A stretch of 64,000 nt of DNA from CF-39 sp035651155 (GTDB taxonomy: Bacteria > Chloroflexota > Limnocylindria > P2-11E). Position numbers and translations under genes: made by a program. Each line of letters starts with the position of its first letter. The first letter of the stretch is position 1. Under the pieces are notes generated by a model. It saw only the letters and a list, made by a program, of their open reading frames with translations. It did no database searches and was not told the DNA's origin. The DNA lies in contig DASRGG010000030.1 in assembly GCA_035651155.1 (NCBI GenBank), positions 1-64,000 of the forward strand. The letters are read 5' to 3'. Positions 17,638 to 26,525 of this stretch are shown here, piece after piece.

Positions 17638-18139
17638 ATGGCGACGTTCACCTACCCCGAGATCACCCTCCACGCCCTTCGCGGAGCTCGACGCGGCCAG
17701 CGATCGGCTCGCCGGCGCCCTCGCGCGGCGGGGCGTCGCATGCGGTGACCGCGCCATGCTCTTCATGCCCAACACGGTCCAGCTCGTCGTCGCGTTCTAC
17801 GGCGTGCTGGAAGGCCGGAGTGGTCGTGGATCCGGCTCGCGGTGGGTGAGCATGACGCCCTTGGGAAAGCCGGTGGTGCCGCTGGCGGGTGGGAGCGCGG
17901 CGAGATCGTCGGATCGTTCCACGCCCGACGCTGCGGCGGCGCCGGTGACGACGAAGTGGACCGGCAGGTCAGTCGGCCGCAGGGATGCGAACGGCTACGT
18001 CTTCATCGTCGACCGCAAGCAAGGAGTTCATCGCCCTGCCGTCGCCGACGCGGGCGTCATCGGCAAGCCCGACGAGGCCGCGGGCAAGATCCTCCACCGC
18101 GAGCTCGCCGAACGCGAGCGCGCGAAGGTCAGCGCATAG
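17638..18139 (+). pseudogene. Acyl-CoA synthetase (AMP-forming) pseudogene inside the cox operon
   Basis: Scattered frames spell both ends of an adenylate-forming ligase but little of its middle. FAELDAASDRLAGALARRGV and FMPNTVQLVVAFYGVLE belong to the N-terminal domain; SVGRRDANGYVFIVDRKQ and VADAGVIGKPDEAAGKI belong to the C-terminal hinge domain. About 500 bp remain of a gene normally over 1.5 kb, with several frameshifts. The ATP-binding and acyl-binding core is gone. It fills the space between coxG and coxD, and transcription of coxD onward presumably runs through it. Confidence 0.8.
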
Positions 18140-18159
18140 CCGCGTCGTACGATTCGAAC

Positions 18160-19053
18160 GTGGAACAGGCGGTCTGGGGATCTCCTGACGACGTCCTCGC
18201 CGCGCTCGAGCGCGAGCGCTACGTCGCCGATCGTTCGCTCGCGGTCACTCTCTTCCTCGCGCTGCGTCTCGGAAAGCCGCTCTTCCTCGAGGGCGAAGCC
18301 GGCGTCGGGAAGACCGAGGTTGCGAAGGTCCTCTCGGCCTCGCTCGGCAAGCGCCTCATCCGCCTGCAGTGCTACGAGGGCCTCGACCTTGCCGCCGCGG
18401 TGTACGAGTGGGACCACGCGCGACAGATCCTCGAGATCCGGCTTGCGGAGGCCGAGGGTCGCGCGGCCGCCGCGCGCACGCGCATCTACAGCGAAGAGTT
18501 CCTCATCAAGCGGCCGCTCCTCGACGCCATCGCGTCGTCCGACACGCCGGTGCTCCTCATCGACGAGGTCGACCGCGCCGACGAGGAGTTCGAGGCGTAT
18601 CTGCTCGAGCTGTTGTCGGACTTCCAGGTGTCCGTCCCCGAGCTCGGCACGTTCAAGGCCAAGACCCCGCCACCAGTGATCATCACCTCGAACCGCACGC
18701 GCGAAGTGCACGATGCGCTCAAGCGCCGCTGCCTCTACCACTGGATCGACTACCCGACGGCCGAGCGCGAGCTCGGGATCGTGCATGCACGGATGCCCGA
18801 CATCTCCGCGCGTCTCGCGCGGAGCGTCGTCGCCGTGGTGCAGGCGCTCCGCGGCGACGACCTCTTCAAGCGGCCCGGCGTCGCCGAGACGCTCGACTGG
18901 GCGATGGCCCTCGGCGCGCTCGGCGCGACCGAGCTGGACGTGGGCGCGATCGACAGCACGCTCGGCGTGCTGCTCAAGTACGAGGACGACGTGCGCCACG
19001 TTCGCGAGGCCAGCCTACCGGCCCTGGTGGAGGCCGCCGCCGGTGCGCGCTGA
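18160..19053 (+). CDS. coxD: CoxD, MoxR-type AAA+ ATPase for CO dehydrogenase maturation
   Basis: 297 aa MoxR-family AAA+ protein: Walker A GEAGVGKT, Walker B LLIDEVDRAD, sensor 1 ITSNRTRE and an arginine-finger region LKRRCLYHW. CoxD uses ATP to help assemble the CuSMoO2 centre of CoxL. The GTG at 18160 is the first good start after the pseudogene; an earlier start in frame would run into the pseudogene. It is followed by the vWA partner coxE, the standard MoxR-vWA pairing. Confidence 0.93.
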   Translation: MEQAVWGSPDDVLAALERERYVADRSLAVTLFLALRLGKPLFLEGEAGVGKTEVAKVLSASLGKRLIRLQCYEGLDLAAAVYEWDHARQILEIRLAEAEGRAAAARTRIYSEEFLIKRPLLDAIASSDTPVLLIDEVDRADEEFEAYLLELLSDFQVSVPELGTFKAKTPPPVIITSNRTREVHDALKRRCLYHWIDYPTAERELGIVHARMPDISARLARSVVAVVQALRGDDLFKRPGVAETLDWAMALGALGATELDVGAIDSTLGVLLKYEDDVRHVREASLPALVEAAAGAR

Positions 19054-19064
19054 GGGGACCGTGA

Positions 19065-20291
19065 GTGCCCGATAGCGCGAGCGCCGCTCCTGCGGCATCG
19101 GGCGGGCGCTACGCCGCCGCGAACCTGCTCGCGCTCCCCCGCCTCGTCCGCCTTCACGGCGTCGCGGTCGACGCCGAGCAGTCGCGCCTCCTGCTGCGCG
19201 CGCTCGCGGAGATCGACCTCGATCGCGCGGACGACATGCGCGCCGCGGCGCGCGCGGTGCTCGTGCGTCATCCCGCGGACGTGCCACGCTTCGAGGACGC
19301 CTTCGACACGTTCGTCGCGCTCCTGCGCGGCGCGCGTCCGTCATCCGTCAACGCCGCGAGCCGGCACGCGACCCGCATGCGCGAGAGCGAGCTGCCCGCG
19401 CTCGCGCCCGAGCAGGGCGGCGGCGCGCTGCGCGCGTCGCGAAACGTGCGTGTCGTAGCCTCGCCGCTCGAGCTCCTGCGGCGCGTCGACTTCGCGGCGA
19501 TGACCGCGGAGGAGCGCGCCGCCGCCGCTCGGTTCCTCGGGACGCTCGAGTGGGCGCCGGGCCTGCGTCGCAGCCGCCGCTTCGAGCGCTCGACCCACGG
19601 CGCGCTCGACGCGCGCGCCACGCTGGCGCGCAGCCGCCGCTGGATGGGCGAGCCGCTCGAGCTCGTGAAGCGAACGCCGCGACACAAGCGCCGTCCGCTC
19701 GTTCTGCTCCTCGACATCTCCGGATCCATGGACGTGTACACGCGGCTCCTCCTGCAGCTGGCCCACGCGCTGGCGCGCGGCTGGGGCCGCGTGGAGGCGT
19801 TCACTTTCGGCACGCGGCTCACGCGCGTGACTCGGCACATGCGTCATCGCCGTGCGGACCACGCGCTCGCGGGCGCCGCGCACGCGGTCGCGGACTGGTC
19901 AGGCGGCACACGCATCGGCGAGGGGCTACACGAGTTCAATCGCCGCTGGTCGCGCCGCGTGCTCGGGCGTGGCGCGGTCGTGCTCCTCTGCACCGACGGC
20001 TGGGAGCGCGGTGATGTGGCGCAGCTCGCTGCGGAGGCGCGCGCTCTCCAGCGCGCTTCGTACCGACTGGTGTGGCTCAACCCGCTCGCCGGGACGCGCG
20101 GCTACGCCCCCGAGGCCGCCGGCGCGAAGGCGCTCGCCGCGGCGGTCGACGATCACCTGCCCGCGAGCACGCTCGACGGGCTCGCCGCGATCGCCGCGCT
20201 CCTCGCGAAGGCCGGCCGCGGCCGTCCGGTACGCCGACAGCCGCCGACGCGAGCCGCGGGGCAGGCGCACGCACGACAGGGCGGACAATGA
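19065..20291 (+). CDS. coxE: CoxE, von Willebrand factor A-domain maturation protein
   Basis: 408 aa. The N-terminal half is CoxE/YehP-type; a C-terminal vWA domain has the MIDAS motif DISGSM near residue 223 followed by the conserved T(R) and a TDGWERGD segment. CoxE works with the AAA+ protein CoxD in inserting copper into CO dehydrogenase. The GTG at 19065 follows a GAGGGGACC box. A basic, Arg/Gln-rich tail ends the protein. It is separated from coxF by five bases. Confidence 0.9.
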   Translation: MPDSASAAPAASGGRYAAANLLALPRLVRLHGVAVDAEQSRLLLRALAEIDLDRADDMRAAARAVLVRHPADVPRFEDAFDTFVALLRGARPSSVNAASRHATRMRESELPALAPEQGGGALRASRNVRVVASPLELLRRVDFAAMTAEERAAAARFLGTLEWAPGLRRSRRFERSTHGALDARATLARSRRWMGEPLELVKRTPRHKRRPLVLLLDISGSMDVYTRLLLQLAHALARGWGRVEAFTFGTRLTRVTRHMRHRRADHALAGAAHAVADWSGGTRIGEGLHEFNRRWSRRVLGRGAVVLLCTDGWERGDVAQLAAEARALQRASYRLVWLNPLAGTRGYAPEAAGAKALAAAVDDHLPASTLDGLAAIAALLAKAGRGRPVRRQPPTRAAGQAHARQGGQ

Positions 20292-20295
20292 TCCG

Positions 20296-21174
20296 ATGAG
20301 CGACTTGTTCTTCGCCGACGCCACCGCCCGAGCGGCGCGACGCGAGCCGTTCGCGACCGCGACCGTCGTGCGCGCGGAGAAGCCGACATCGGCCAAACCG
20401 GGCGCGAAGGCGATCGTCAGCGCGGATGGCGCGCTCCACGGCTGGATCGGCGGAAGCTGCGCCGCGCCGACCGTGGTGCGCGAGTCGCTCGAGGCGCTCG
20501 CCGACGGACAGCCGCGCCTGATCCTCATCTCGAACGAGCCGATGCCGCCGCGCAAGGGTCTGCGCCAGATCCCGATGACCTGCGTCTCCGGCGGCGCGCT
20601 CGAGATCTACATCGAGCCCGTGCTCCCGCGCGAGCAGCTCGTCGTGTTCGGCGCCACACCGGTGGCCCGCGCGCTGGCGAGCCTCGGCGCCGGACTCAAC
20701 TTCCAGGTCGCGACCTCGCTCGAGGGCGTCACCGCAGACGAGGGCACGCACATCGTCGTCGCGACGCGCGGCGAAAGCGACGAGGAGGCGGTCATCGAGG
20801 CCCTGCGCACGCCTGCTCCGTACGTCGCGCTCGTCGCCAGCCGCAGGCGCGGCGACGCCGTCGTGGCCGCGGCGATGGCCGCGGGGATCCCGAAGCCGCG
20901 CGCGATGGGCCTCCACTTCCCCGCCGGCCTGGACATCGGCGCGCGGACCGAGGAGGAGATCGCGCTCTCCATCCTCGCGGAGATCGTCCGCGACCGGCCC
21001 GCCGCTGCGGCCGCGCCCGAGGTGGCCGAGGCGATCGACCCGGTCTGCGGCATGACCGTCGCGATCACGCCCCATGCGCTGAGCGCGATCCACGAAGGCG
21101 CGACTACCTACTTCTGCGCCGAGAGCTGCCGCCGCCGCTTCCTGAAGGAGCACGCGACCACGCACGCGCCGTGA
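20296..21174 (+). CDS. coxF: CoxF/XdhC-family maturation factor fused to a YHS domain
   Basis: 292 aa. Residues 1-235 form an XdhC/CoxF protein: WIGGSCAAPTVVRESL in the N-terminal domain, a Rossmann-like second domain (LVVFGATPVARAL, VALVASRRR, GLHFPAGLDIGARTEEEIAL). The last 50 residues are a YHS metal-binding motif (DPVCGMTVAITPH, then YFCAESCRRRF). XdhC proteins load sulfurated molybdopterin cofactor into molybdenum hydroxylases, and the YHS motif suggests metal, perhaps copper, handling. The ATG at 20296 is close behind coxE. Confidence 0.88.
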   Translation: MSDLFFADATARAARREPFATATVVRAEKPTSAKPGAKAIVSADGALHGWIGGSCAAPTVVRESLEALADGQPRLILISNEPMPPRKGLRQIPMTCVSGGALEIYIEPVLPREQLVVFGATPVARALASLGAGLNFQVATSLEGVTADEGTHIVVATRGESDEEAVIEALRTPAPYVALVASRRRGDAVVAAAMAAGIPKPRAMGLHFPAGLDIGARTEEEIALSILAEIVRDRPAAAAAPEVAEAIDPVCGMTVAITPHALSAIHEGATTYFCAESCRRRFLKEHATTHAP

Positions 21175-22223
21175 AACAGATCGCGGAGGAGCTCCTCGCC
21201 TGGCGCGCGCGCGGTGACCGCCTCGCCATCGCGACGGTCGTGCGGGTCTCCGGATCGGCGCCTCGCCCGCTTGGCGCGACGCTGCTCGCCGCACCGGGCA
21301 CGCGCATCGCCGGCTCGGTGAGCAACGGCTGCGTCGAGGCGGACGTGTACGAGGCCGCGATGAGCGCGTCCGAATCCGGCGCCGCGCGCGTCATCCGTTA
21401 CGGCATCAGCGACGAATTCGCCTTCACCGTGGGCCTCTCCTGCGGCGGGCAGATCGATGTGCTGGTGGAAGCCGTCAACGAGCTGCACGGCCGCGCGGCC
21501 GAGGCGATCCACGCCGGCCGCTCCGCGGTCCTCGCGAGCGTCATCGCGCCCGAGGGTCGTGCCGGGACGCGCGCGGCGTGGATCGACGGCGAGCGCGTCG
21601 AGGGATCGGATCCGGCGCTCCTGCCGCTCATGGCGCAGGCGCGCGACGCGCTGCGCGAGGGTGTCTCGCGCATCGTGCGCGGCGAAGAAGAGGTCCTCCT
21701 CAACGTCGCCGGCACGCCGCCGCTTCTTGCGATCGTCGGCGCCTCCGACGTGGCCATGGCCCTCGCCCGGATCGGGCACGGGCTTGGCTATCGGATCGTC
21801 GTCGCCGACCCGCGGGAGGCGCTCGCGAGCCGCGACCGCTTCCCCGCCGCCGACGAGCTGGTCAGCGCCTGGCCCAAGGAGGCGCTCGGCAGGCTCGCGC
21901 TCGACGCCGCGGCGGCGGTTGTCATCCTCACCCACGACGAGAAGTTCGACCACCCAGCGCTCGTCGCGGCCCTGCGCTCCGGCGCCGGCTACGTCGGCGC
22001 GATCGGCAGTCGCCGCACGAACGAGCAACGCTTCGCCTGGCTCCGAACGCAGGGCTTCGGCGACGTCGACATCGAGCGCCTCCACGCCCCGATCGGACTC
22101 GACATCGGCGCGACCGGCGCCGAGGAGATGGCGCTGGCGATCCTCGCTGAGATCGTGGCGGTGCGTCGCGCGCGGCGCGGCGGGATGCTCTCGGCACAGA
22201 CGCACGCTGCCGCGATCCGGTGA
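21171..22223 (+). CDS. coxI: Second XdhC/CoxI-family molybdenum cofactor maturation protein
   Basis: 350 aa with the XdhC_CoxI N-terminal domain (VRVSGSAPRPLGATLL, SVSNGCVEADVYE, GLSCGGQIDV) and the C-terminal Rossmann domain (AIVGASDVAMALARIG, ILTHDEKFDHPAL, YVGAIGSRRTNEQR, PIGLDIGATGAEEMAL). The SNGCVE and SCGG Cys residues are those expected to bind Moco sulfur. GTGA overlap ties it to coxF. Having one XdhC paralogue per enzyme type (form I, form II) is a plausible division of labour, but this is inference. Confidence 0.9.
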   Translation: MKQIAEELLAWRARGDRLAIATVVRVSGSAPRPLGATLLAAPGTRIAGSVSNGCVEADVYEAAMSASESGAARVIRYGISDEFAFTVGLSCGGQIDVLVEAVNELHGRAAEAIHAGRSAVLASVIAPEGRAGTRAAWIDGERVEGSDPALLPLMAQARDALREGVSRIVRGEEEVLLNVAGTPPLLAIVGASDVAMALARIGHGLGYRIVVADPREALASRDRFPAADELVSAWPKEALGRLALDAAAAVVILTHDEKFDHPALVAALRSGAGYVGAIGSRRTNEQRFAWLRTQGFGDVDIERLHAPIGLDIGATGAEEMALAILAEIVAVRRARRGGMLSAQTHAAAIR

Positions 22224-22239
22224 GCGCACCGACCAGACC

Positions 22240-22830
22240 GTGAGCGCACCCGCCACGCGCGTCGCGGCCATCGTTCTCGCCGCAGGAGAGGCGCACCGGT
22301 ACGGCAGTCAGAAGCTCCTCGCCTCGGTCGCGGGGCGCCCGTTGCTCCAGCACGCCGTCGGTGCGGCCTGCGCGTCGTCACTCTCCCCGGTCGTGATCGT
22401 CCTTGGCGCGGACGCCGGCGCGATCGCAGCGCGGCTCGAGCCCGGTCGCGCGCGCATCGTGCGCAATCCCGACTACGCATCCGGCCAGGCGAGCTCGCTG
22501 CGCGCCGGCATCGACGCGGTCACCGCCGAAGCCGATGCCGCGGTCGTGCTCCTGGGTGATCAGCCCGGCGTCACGGCCGCGCTGCTCGACGCTCTCGTCG
22601 CGCGTCAACGCGATACCGGCGCCGCGGCGGTCGTCTGCGTGCAGGACGGGCACCGCTCCCCACCCACGCTGCTGCACGCCGAGCTGTGGCCGGCGATCGC
22701 CGCGCTGCGCGGCGACGTCGGCGCGCGGGAGATCCTCGCACGCCGGTCCGATGTGGCGACGCTCACCGTCGAGCGCGCGTTCGCGAGGCTGGATGACATC
22801 GACACACGCGACGACCTCGCCCGTCTGTGA
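22240..22830 (+). CDS. mocA: Molybdenum cofactor cytidylyltransferase
   Basis: 196 aa MobA/MocA-type nucleotidyltransferase. LAAGEAHRYGSQKLL is the signature loop for nucleotide and Mg binding, and VVLLGDQPGV carries the metal-binding Asp. MocA makes the cytosine-dinucleotide form of the molybdenum cofactor (MCD) required by CO dehydrogenases and related hydroxylases. It therefore fits as the last gene of this operon. GTG 22240 is the only in-frame start after the coxI stop. Confidence 0.88.
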   Translation: MSAPATRVAAIVLAAGEAHRYGSQKLLASVAGRPLLQHAVGAACASSLSPVVIVLGADAGAIAARLEPGRARIVRNPDYASGQASSLRAGIDAVTAEADAAVVLLGDQPGVTAALLDALVARQRDTGAAAVVCVQDGHRSPPTLLHAELWPAIAALRGDVGAREILARRSDVATLTVERAFARLDDIDTRDDLARL

Positions 22831-22924
22831 CCATTCCGGCGATGCGCCGACCGATCGACACGAGCCACGGGAGGTGTGCGGGTCGGTACCGCACGACTCG
22901 CTATGGTCCGGTGCGGCTCCGCGG

Positions 22925-24535
22925 CTATCCCGCCGGCTTCGTCCGCGTGGTCGACTTGCGCGGCGTGGTCGCCTTCTTCGCGCGCGGCGCGCGCTTCTTC
23001 GGCGCCTCCGCGATGGGCTCGGGCTCCGCGCCCTCCTCCGCCGCCTCGTCGGGCGCCTCGGGCTCATGAGCGGCTTCGTCCACGGCCTCGACCGGCAGGA
23101 CCTTGCCGCCGTCCGCTTCGATCACGTCGGCGTCCGCCCCGATAGCCGCGTCTTCGTCGGTCTCGACGTCCTCGCCGGCCATCGTCTCTTCCTGCGGCGT
23201 GAGCGCTTCCGCGCGTACGGGCGGCGGCGTGCGCGTATCGGCGGGCGCGACGTTGCGGCGCCGCTGGCGCAGCGCCTCGTACAGGATGACGGTGCCCGCG
23301 GCGGACGCGTTCAGCGACGCGACCTGCCCTTCCATCGGGATCCGCACCACTTGATCGCAGCCCTCGAGCACGAGGCGGCGGATGCCCTCGCCCTCGCCGC
23401 CGATGACGATCGCGGTCGCGCCGCGATAGTCGACCTCGTCGTAGAGGAGCTCGCCGGTCTCGTCGGTGCCGACGACCCAGATGCCCTTCTCCTTGAGCGT
23501 GTCGATCGCCTGCCTGAGGTTCGCGACCTCGGCGATCATCAGGTGCTCGCTCGCGCCGGCGCTCGTCTTCGCGACCGCGGGCGTGAGTCCGACCGCGCGG
23601 TGCTTCGGGATGATGACGCCGTCGACGCCGGCGCCTTCGCCGGAGCGAAGGAGCACGCCGAAGTTCTGGGGATCCTGGAGCGAGTCGATGGCGAGCACGA
23701 GCGCGGGCTCGTTGAGCGTGTCGAGATGGAGCAGGAGCTCCTCGAGCTCGACGCCCGCCTTGCCCTCGGCGATCGCCACGACGCCCTGGTGGCTCTCGAT
23801 CGGCGAGAGGCGCTGGATCTCCAAGGGATCGACGAAGCGCACGAAGATGCGACGCTCCTGCGCTTCGGTCAGCAGCTCGTTCACCGGACCGGTGCGCGTG
23901 CCGCGCTCGTTCGACACGAACAGGCGCTTCACCTGACGCCCCGCGCGGATGGCCTCGAGGATGGCGTGGGGGCCGGCGATCGGCTCTCCCGCCTCGTGCG
24001 ACGGCGCCGCGCCGGAGCGCGGACCCGCGGTCACGCGCCGGATCTGCTCGGCGTAGGCGGCACCGGTGGGCCGGCGCCCGCCGCGTCCACCCATCGGACG
24101 CGGGCCGCGGAAGCCGCCGGCCGTCTGCGGACGGAACGTGCCGCCACCGGGGGCGCCGGTCGCCGGGCCGGCACCCGGGACCCAGCCCGGACCGCGCCAG
24201 CCGCGACTGCGCTGTGCCTGCTGACGGCGCTCGTACGCGGCGAGCTCTCGTGCCTGCGACGACTCCTCGTCGTCACGCGGCGGCAGCGGGCCGCGCGGGG
24301 GCATGGGGCCACGCGGCGGCGCGCCGAAGCGCTGGCCGCCCGCGCCGCCGCGACCGCGCCGTCCCCGACGGCGCGGTCGATCGCGGAAATCCCCACCCTG
24401 CGCGCTGAACGGTCGCGGCTCCCGCGGCGCGCCGGGTTGGGCGGCCTGCGCCGCCTCTTCCCGCGGGGCCTCGTCTCGCGGGGACTCCTCTCGTGGGGCG
24501 GCGTCGTCCTCCCGGCGCTCGTCGAATTCGTTCAT
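22925..24535 (-). CDS. rlmB: 23S rRNA 2'-O-ribose methyltransferase, RlmB/TrmH-family SpoU enzyme with long disordered arms
   Basis: 536 aa. The enzymatic core (about residues 170-420) is a SpoU methyltransferase: substrate-binding domain with PIAGPHAILEAIRAGRQVKRL, then the knotted SAM-binding motifs LDSLQDPQNFGVLLRSGEG (here with I at the first position), TAIVIGGEGEGI and IPMEGQVASLNASAAGTVILYE. The enzyme methylates a ribose in rRNA, G2251 in E. coli RlmB. About 160 Arg/Gly/Pro-rich residues precede it, and 115 acidic then Lys/Arg/Thr-rich residues follow it. ATG 24535 has AAGGAG seven bases upstream and starts three bases after cysS. Confidence 0.88.
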   Translation of the reverse strand: MNEFDERREDDAAPREESPRDEAPREEAAQAAQPGAPREPRPFSAQGGDFRDRPRRRGRRGRGGAGGQRFGAPPRGPMPPRGPLPPRDDEESSQARELAAYERRQQAQRSRGWRGPGWVPGAGPATGAPGGGTFRPQTAGGFRGPRPMGGRGGRRPTGAAYAEQIRRVTAGPRSGAAPSHEAGEPIAGPHAILEAIRAGRQVKRLFVSNERGTRTGPVNELLTEAQERRIFVRFVDPLEIQRLSPIESHQGVVAIAEGKAGVELEELLLHLDTLNEPALVLAIDSLQDPQNFGVLLRSGEGAGVDGVIIPKHRAVGLTPAVAKTSAGASEHLMIAEVANLRQAIDTLKEKGIWVVGTDETGELLYDEVDYRGATAIVIGGEGEGIRRLVLEGCDQVVRIPMEGQVASLNASAAGTVILYEALRQRRRNVAPADTRTPPPVRAEALTPQEETMAGEDVETDEDAAIGADADVIEADGGKVLPVEAVDEAAHEPEAPDEAAEEGAEPEPIAEAPKKRAPRAKKATTPRKSTTRTKPAG

Positions 24536-24537
24536 CG

Positions 24538-25956
24538 TCACGCTCCTTTGCCGGTGCCGCGCTCCCAGCGCTGACCGTCCTTCGTGTCCTTCACGCGTAC
24601 GCCAAATCGCTTCTCGAGCTCCTCACGGAGCTCGTCGGATCGCTCGAACTCCTTCTTCGCGCGCGCGGCTTCGCGCTCCGCCAGGAGCGCGCGCGCTTCG
24701 GCGGGCAGCTCCGCGGTCGCCGTCGCGCGCTCGCGCAGCGAGAGCCCCAGCACGCGGTCCATGTCGAAGACGAGACCGAGCGCCCGGCGCCGCGTCGCCG
24801 CGTCGCCGGTGGTCGCGTGACCGATCGCGGCCTCCGCCTGCGCGAGCGCCGCCGCGGTGTTGAAGTCATCGGCGATCGCGCGCGCGAACGCCGTGCGGAT
24901 CGGATCGTCCTCGGGCGGCGCGTCGGCGGCGCCGCCGGTCGATTGCCAGGCTTCGCCGACCACGCCGCGCCACTTGTCCAGCCGCGTCTGCGCGCTCGCG
25001 AGCGAGTCCCACGTGAAATCGAGGCCCTTGCGGTAGCTCGTCCCGAGCGCGAGGAGGCGGAACGCGAGCGAATCGAACCCGCGGTCCTCGAGATCGGAGA
25101 GCCGCAGGAATCCGCCGGCCGACTTCGCCATCTTCGCGCTGTCGAGCCGCAGGAAGCGGGTGTGCATCCAATACCGAACGAAGGGCTTGCCCGTCGCGGC
25201 CTCCGATTGGGCGATCTCGCACTCGTGGTGCGGGAAGAGGTGATCCTCGCCGCCGGAGTGCATGTCGAACGTCTCGCCGAGGTACTTCATCGACATCGCC
25301 GAGCACTCGATGTGCCACCCGGGATTGCCGCGGCCCCATGGCGAATCCCACTGCTGCAGGTCGTCGGGCTTCGCCTTGCGCCAGAGCGCGAAGTCGAACG
25401 CGTTGCGCTTGTTCGGGTTCACGTCGACGCGCGCGCCCGCCTGGCGCGTGTCCGGCGGCTCGGGGTTGAGGCGCGTGCCGTAGCCCGGGAACGTCGTGGT
25501 GTCGAAATACACCCCATCGACGGCGACGTACGCATGTCCCGTCGCGATCAGGCGCTCGATGAGCTCGATCATCTCGGGGATGTGCTCGGTGGCCTTCGGC
25601 ACGACGTGCGGCTCGAGGATGTTGAGCTTGCGGCGATCGATGAAGAACTGTTTCGTGTAGCGCTCCGCGATCACGAGCGGATCGACGTGCTCGCGCCTCG
25701 CGCCGACCGCCATCTTGTCCTCGCCTCCGACGTCGGCGTCGCCGACGAGATGGCCGGCGTCGGTGATGTTCATCACCTGCCGCACGCGGTAGCCGAAGTA
25801 TTCGAACGTCCGGCGCACGACATCCGCCGTCAGATAGCTGTAGAGATTGCCGATGTGCTGGTAGTCGTAGACGGTCGGGCCGCAGTTGTAGACGCCGAGC
25901 TGGCCCGTGACGAGCGGCTCGAAGTCGCGAACCGAGCGCGTGGCGCTGTCGTACAT
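24538..25956 (-). CDS. cysS: Cysteinyl-tRNA synthetase
   Basis: 472 aa class I synthetase: YNCGPTVYDYQHIGNLYSYL includes the HIGH-equivalent HIGN and the first zinc Cys. HIECSAMSMKYLG and SGGEDHLFPHHECE supply the other zinc ligands. DSAKMAKSAGGF is the KMSKS loop in the variant form KMAKS. A DALR-type helical domain and a short C-terminal domain follow. It charges tRNA-Cys. ATG 25956 has an AAGGG box upstream. It lies in the ispD-ispF-cysS-rlmB order common in many bacteria. Confidence 0.95.
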   Translation of the reverse strand: MYDSATRSVRDFEPLVTGQLGVYNCGPTVYDYQHIGNLYSYLTADVVRRTFEYFGYRVRQVMNITDAGHLVGDADVGGEDKMAVGARREHVDPLVIAERYTKQFFIDRRKLNILEPHVVPKATEHIPEMIELIERLIATGHAYVAVDGVYFDTTTFPGYGTRLNPEPPDTRQAGARVDVNPNKRNAFDFALWRKAKPDDLQQWDSPWGRGNPGWHIECSAMSMKYLGETFDMHSGGEDHLFPHHECEIAQSEAATGKPFVRYWMHTRFLRLDSAKMAKSAGGFLRLSDLEDRGFDSLAFRLLALGTSYRKGLDFTWDSLASAQTRLDKWRGVVGEAWQSTGGAADAPPEDDPIRTAFARAIADDFNTAAALAQAEAAIGHATTGDAATRRRALGLVFDMDRVLGLSLRERATATAELPAEARALLAEREAARAKKEFERSDELREELEKRFGVRVKDTKDGQRWERGTGKGA

Positions 25957-26001
25957 CCGGACCCTTGGCGGTGCGCTGACGGTGATGAGCCTCTCCTTAC
26001 A

Positions 26002-26021
26002 GGACCTCCGTCGGGAGGTCC
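26002..26021. repeat. Perfect hairpin in the ispF-cysS gap
   Basis: An 8-bp perfect inverted repeat (GGACCTCC and its complement) with a 4-base loop lies 45 bp upstream of cysS in the only sizeable gap within the isp-cysS run. There is no following T tract, so it is not a classic terminator. The arm contains GGAGG, so it could affect processing or cysS translation. No T-box consensus is present. Confidence 0.5.
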
Positions 26022-26057
26022 GCGTATTGGTGCTGGCGGGTGAACGAGCCGGCTTCC

Positions 26058-26525
26058 CTATTCGAGGTGCGCGATGGCGAGCGCGGCGATGGCCTCCTCG
26101 GCCCCGATCACACCCAGGCCATCGTTCGTGGTCGCCTTGACGGACACCCGGTCGACGGCGACGCCGAGCGCGCCGGCGATCGCCTCGCGCATGGCCTGCA
26201 CCTGCGGTGCGAGCCGCGGCGCTTGCGCGACGACCGTCGCGTCCAGCGATCCGACCCCCAGTCCGCGCTCGCGGACGAGGACACCAACCCGGCGCAGCAG
26301 CTCCAGGCTGCGCGCTCCCGCATACGCGGGGTCGTCGCTCGGGAAGTGCCGACCGAGATCACCGAGATTCGCGGCGCCGAGGAGCGCGTCCATGAGGGCG
26401 TGCAGCAGGACGTCGCCGTCGGAGTGGCCCACGAGCCCCTTCGGGTGCTCGATCGCGACACCGCCGAGCACGAGCCGGCGATCGGCCGCGAGACGATGGA
26501 TATCGTACCCGATGCCGACCCTCAC
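26058..26525 (-). CDS. ispF: 2-C-methyl-D-erythritol 2,4-cyclodiphosphate synthase
   Basis: 155 aa, full length. RVGIGYDIHRLAADRRL holds the metal-binding D-x-H, and GHSDGDVLLHALMDALLGA and DLGRHFPSDDP are the family's conserved active-site segments. Near the end, SVKATTNDGLGVIGAEEAIA is the usual (K/S)ATT.E..G..GR.EG.A motif. It catalyses ring closure in the MEP isoprenoid pathway. The GTG overlaps the ispD stop, so the pair is translationally coupled. Confidence 0.95.
   Translation of the reverse strand: MRVGIGYDIHRLAADRRLVLGGVAIEHPKGLVGHSDGDVLLHALMDALLGAANLGDLGRHFPSDDPAYAGARSLELLRRVGVLVRERGLGVGSLDATVVAQAPRLAPQVQAMREAIAGALGVAVDRVSVKATTNDGLGVIGAEEAIAALAIAHLE

Noticed and set aside
25957..26057. 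Possible T-box riboswitch upstream of cysS
   Set aside because: The hairpin at 26002-26021 is perfect but the T-box GGTGG and antiterminator consensus are absent, and the leader is too short.
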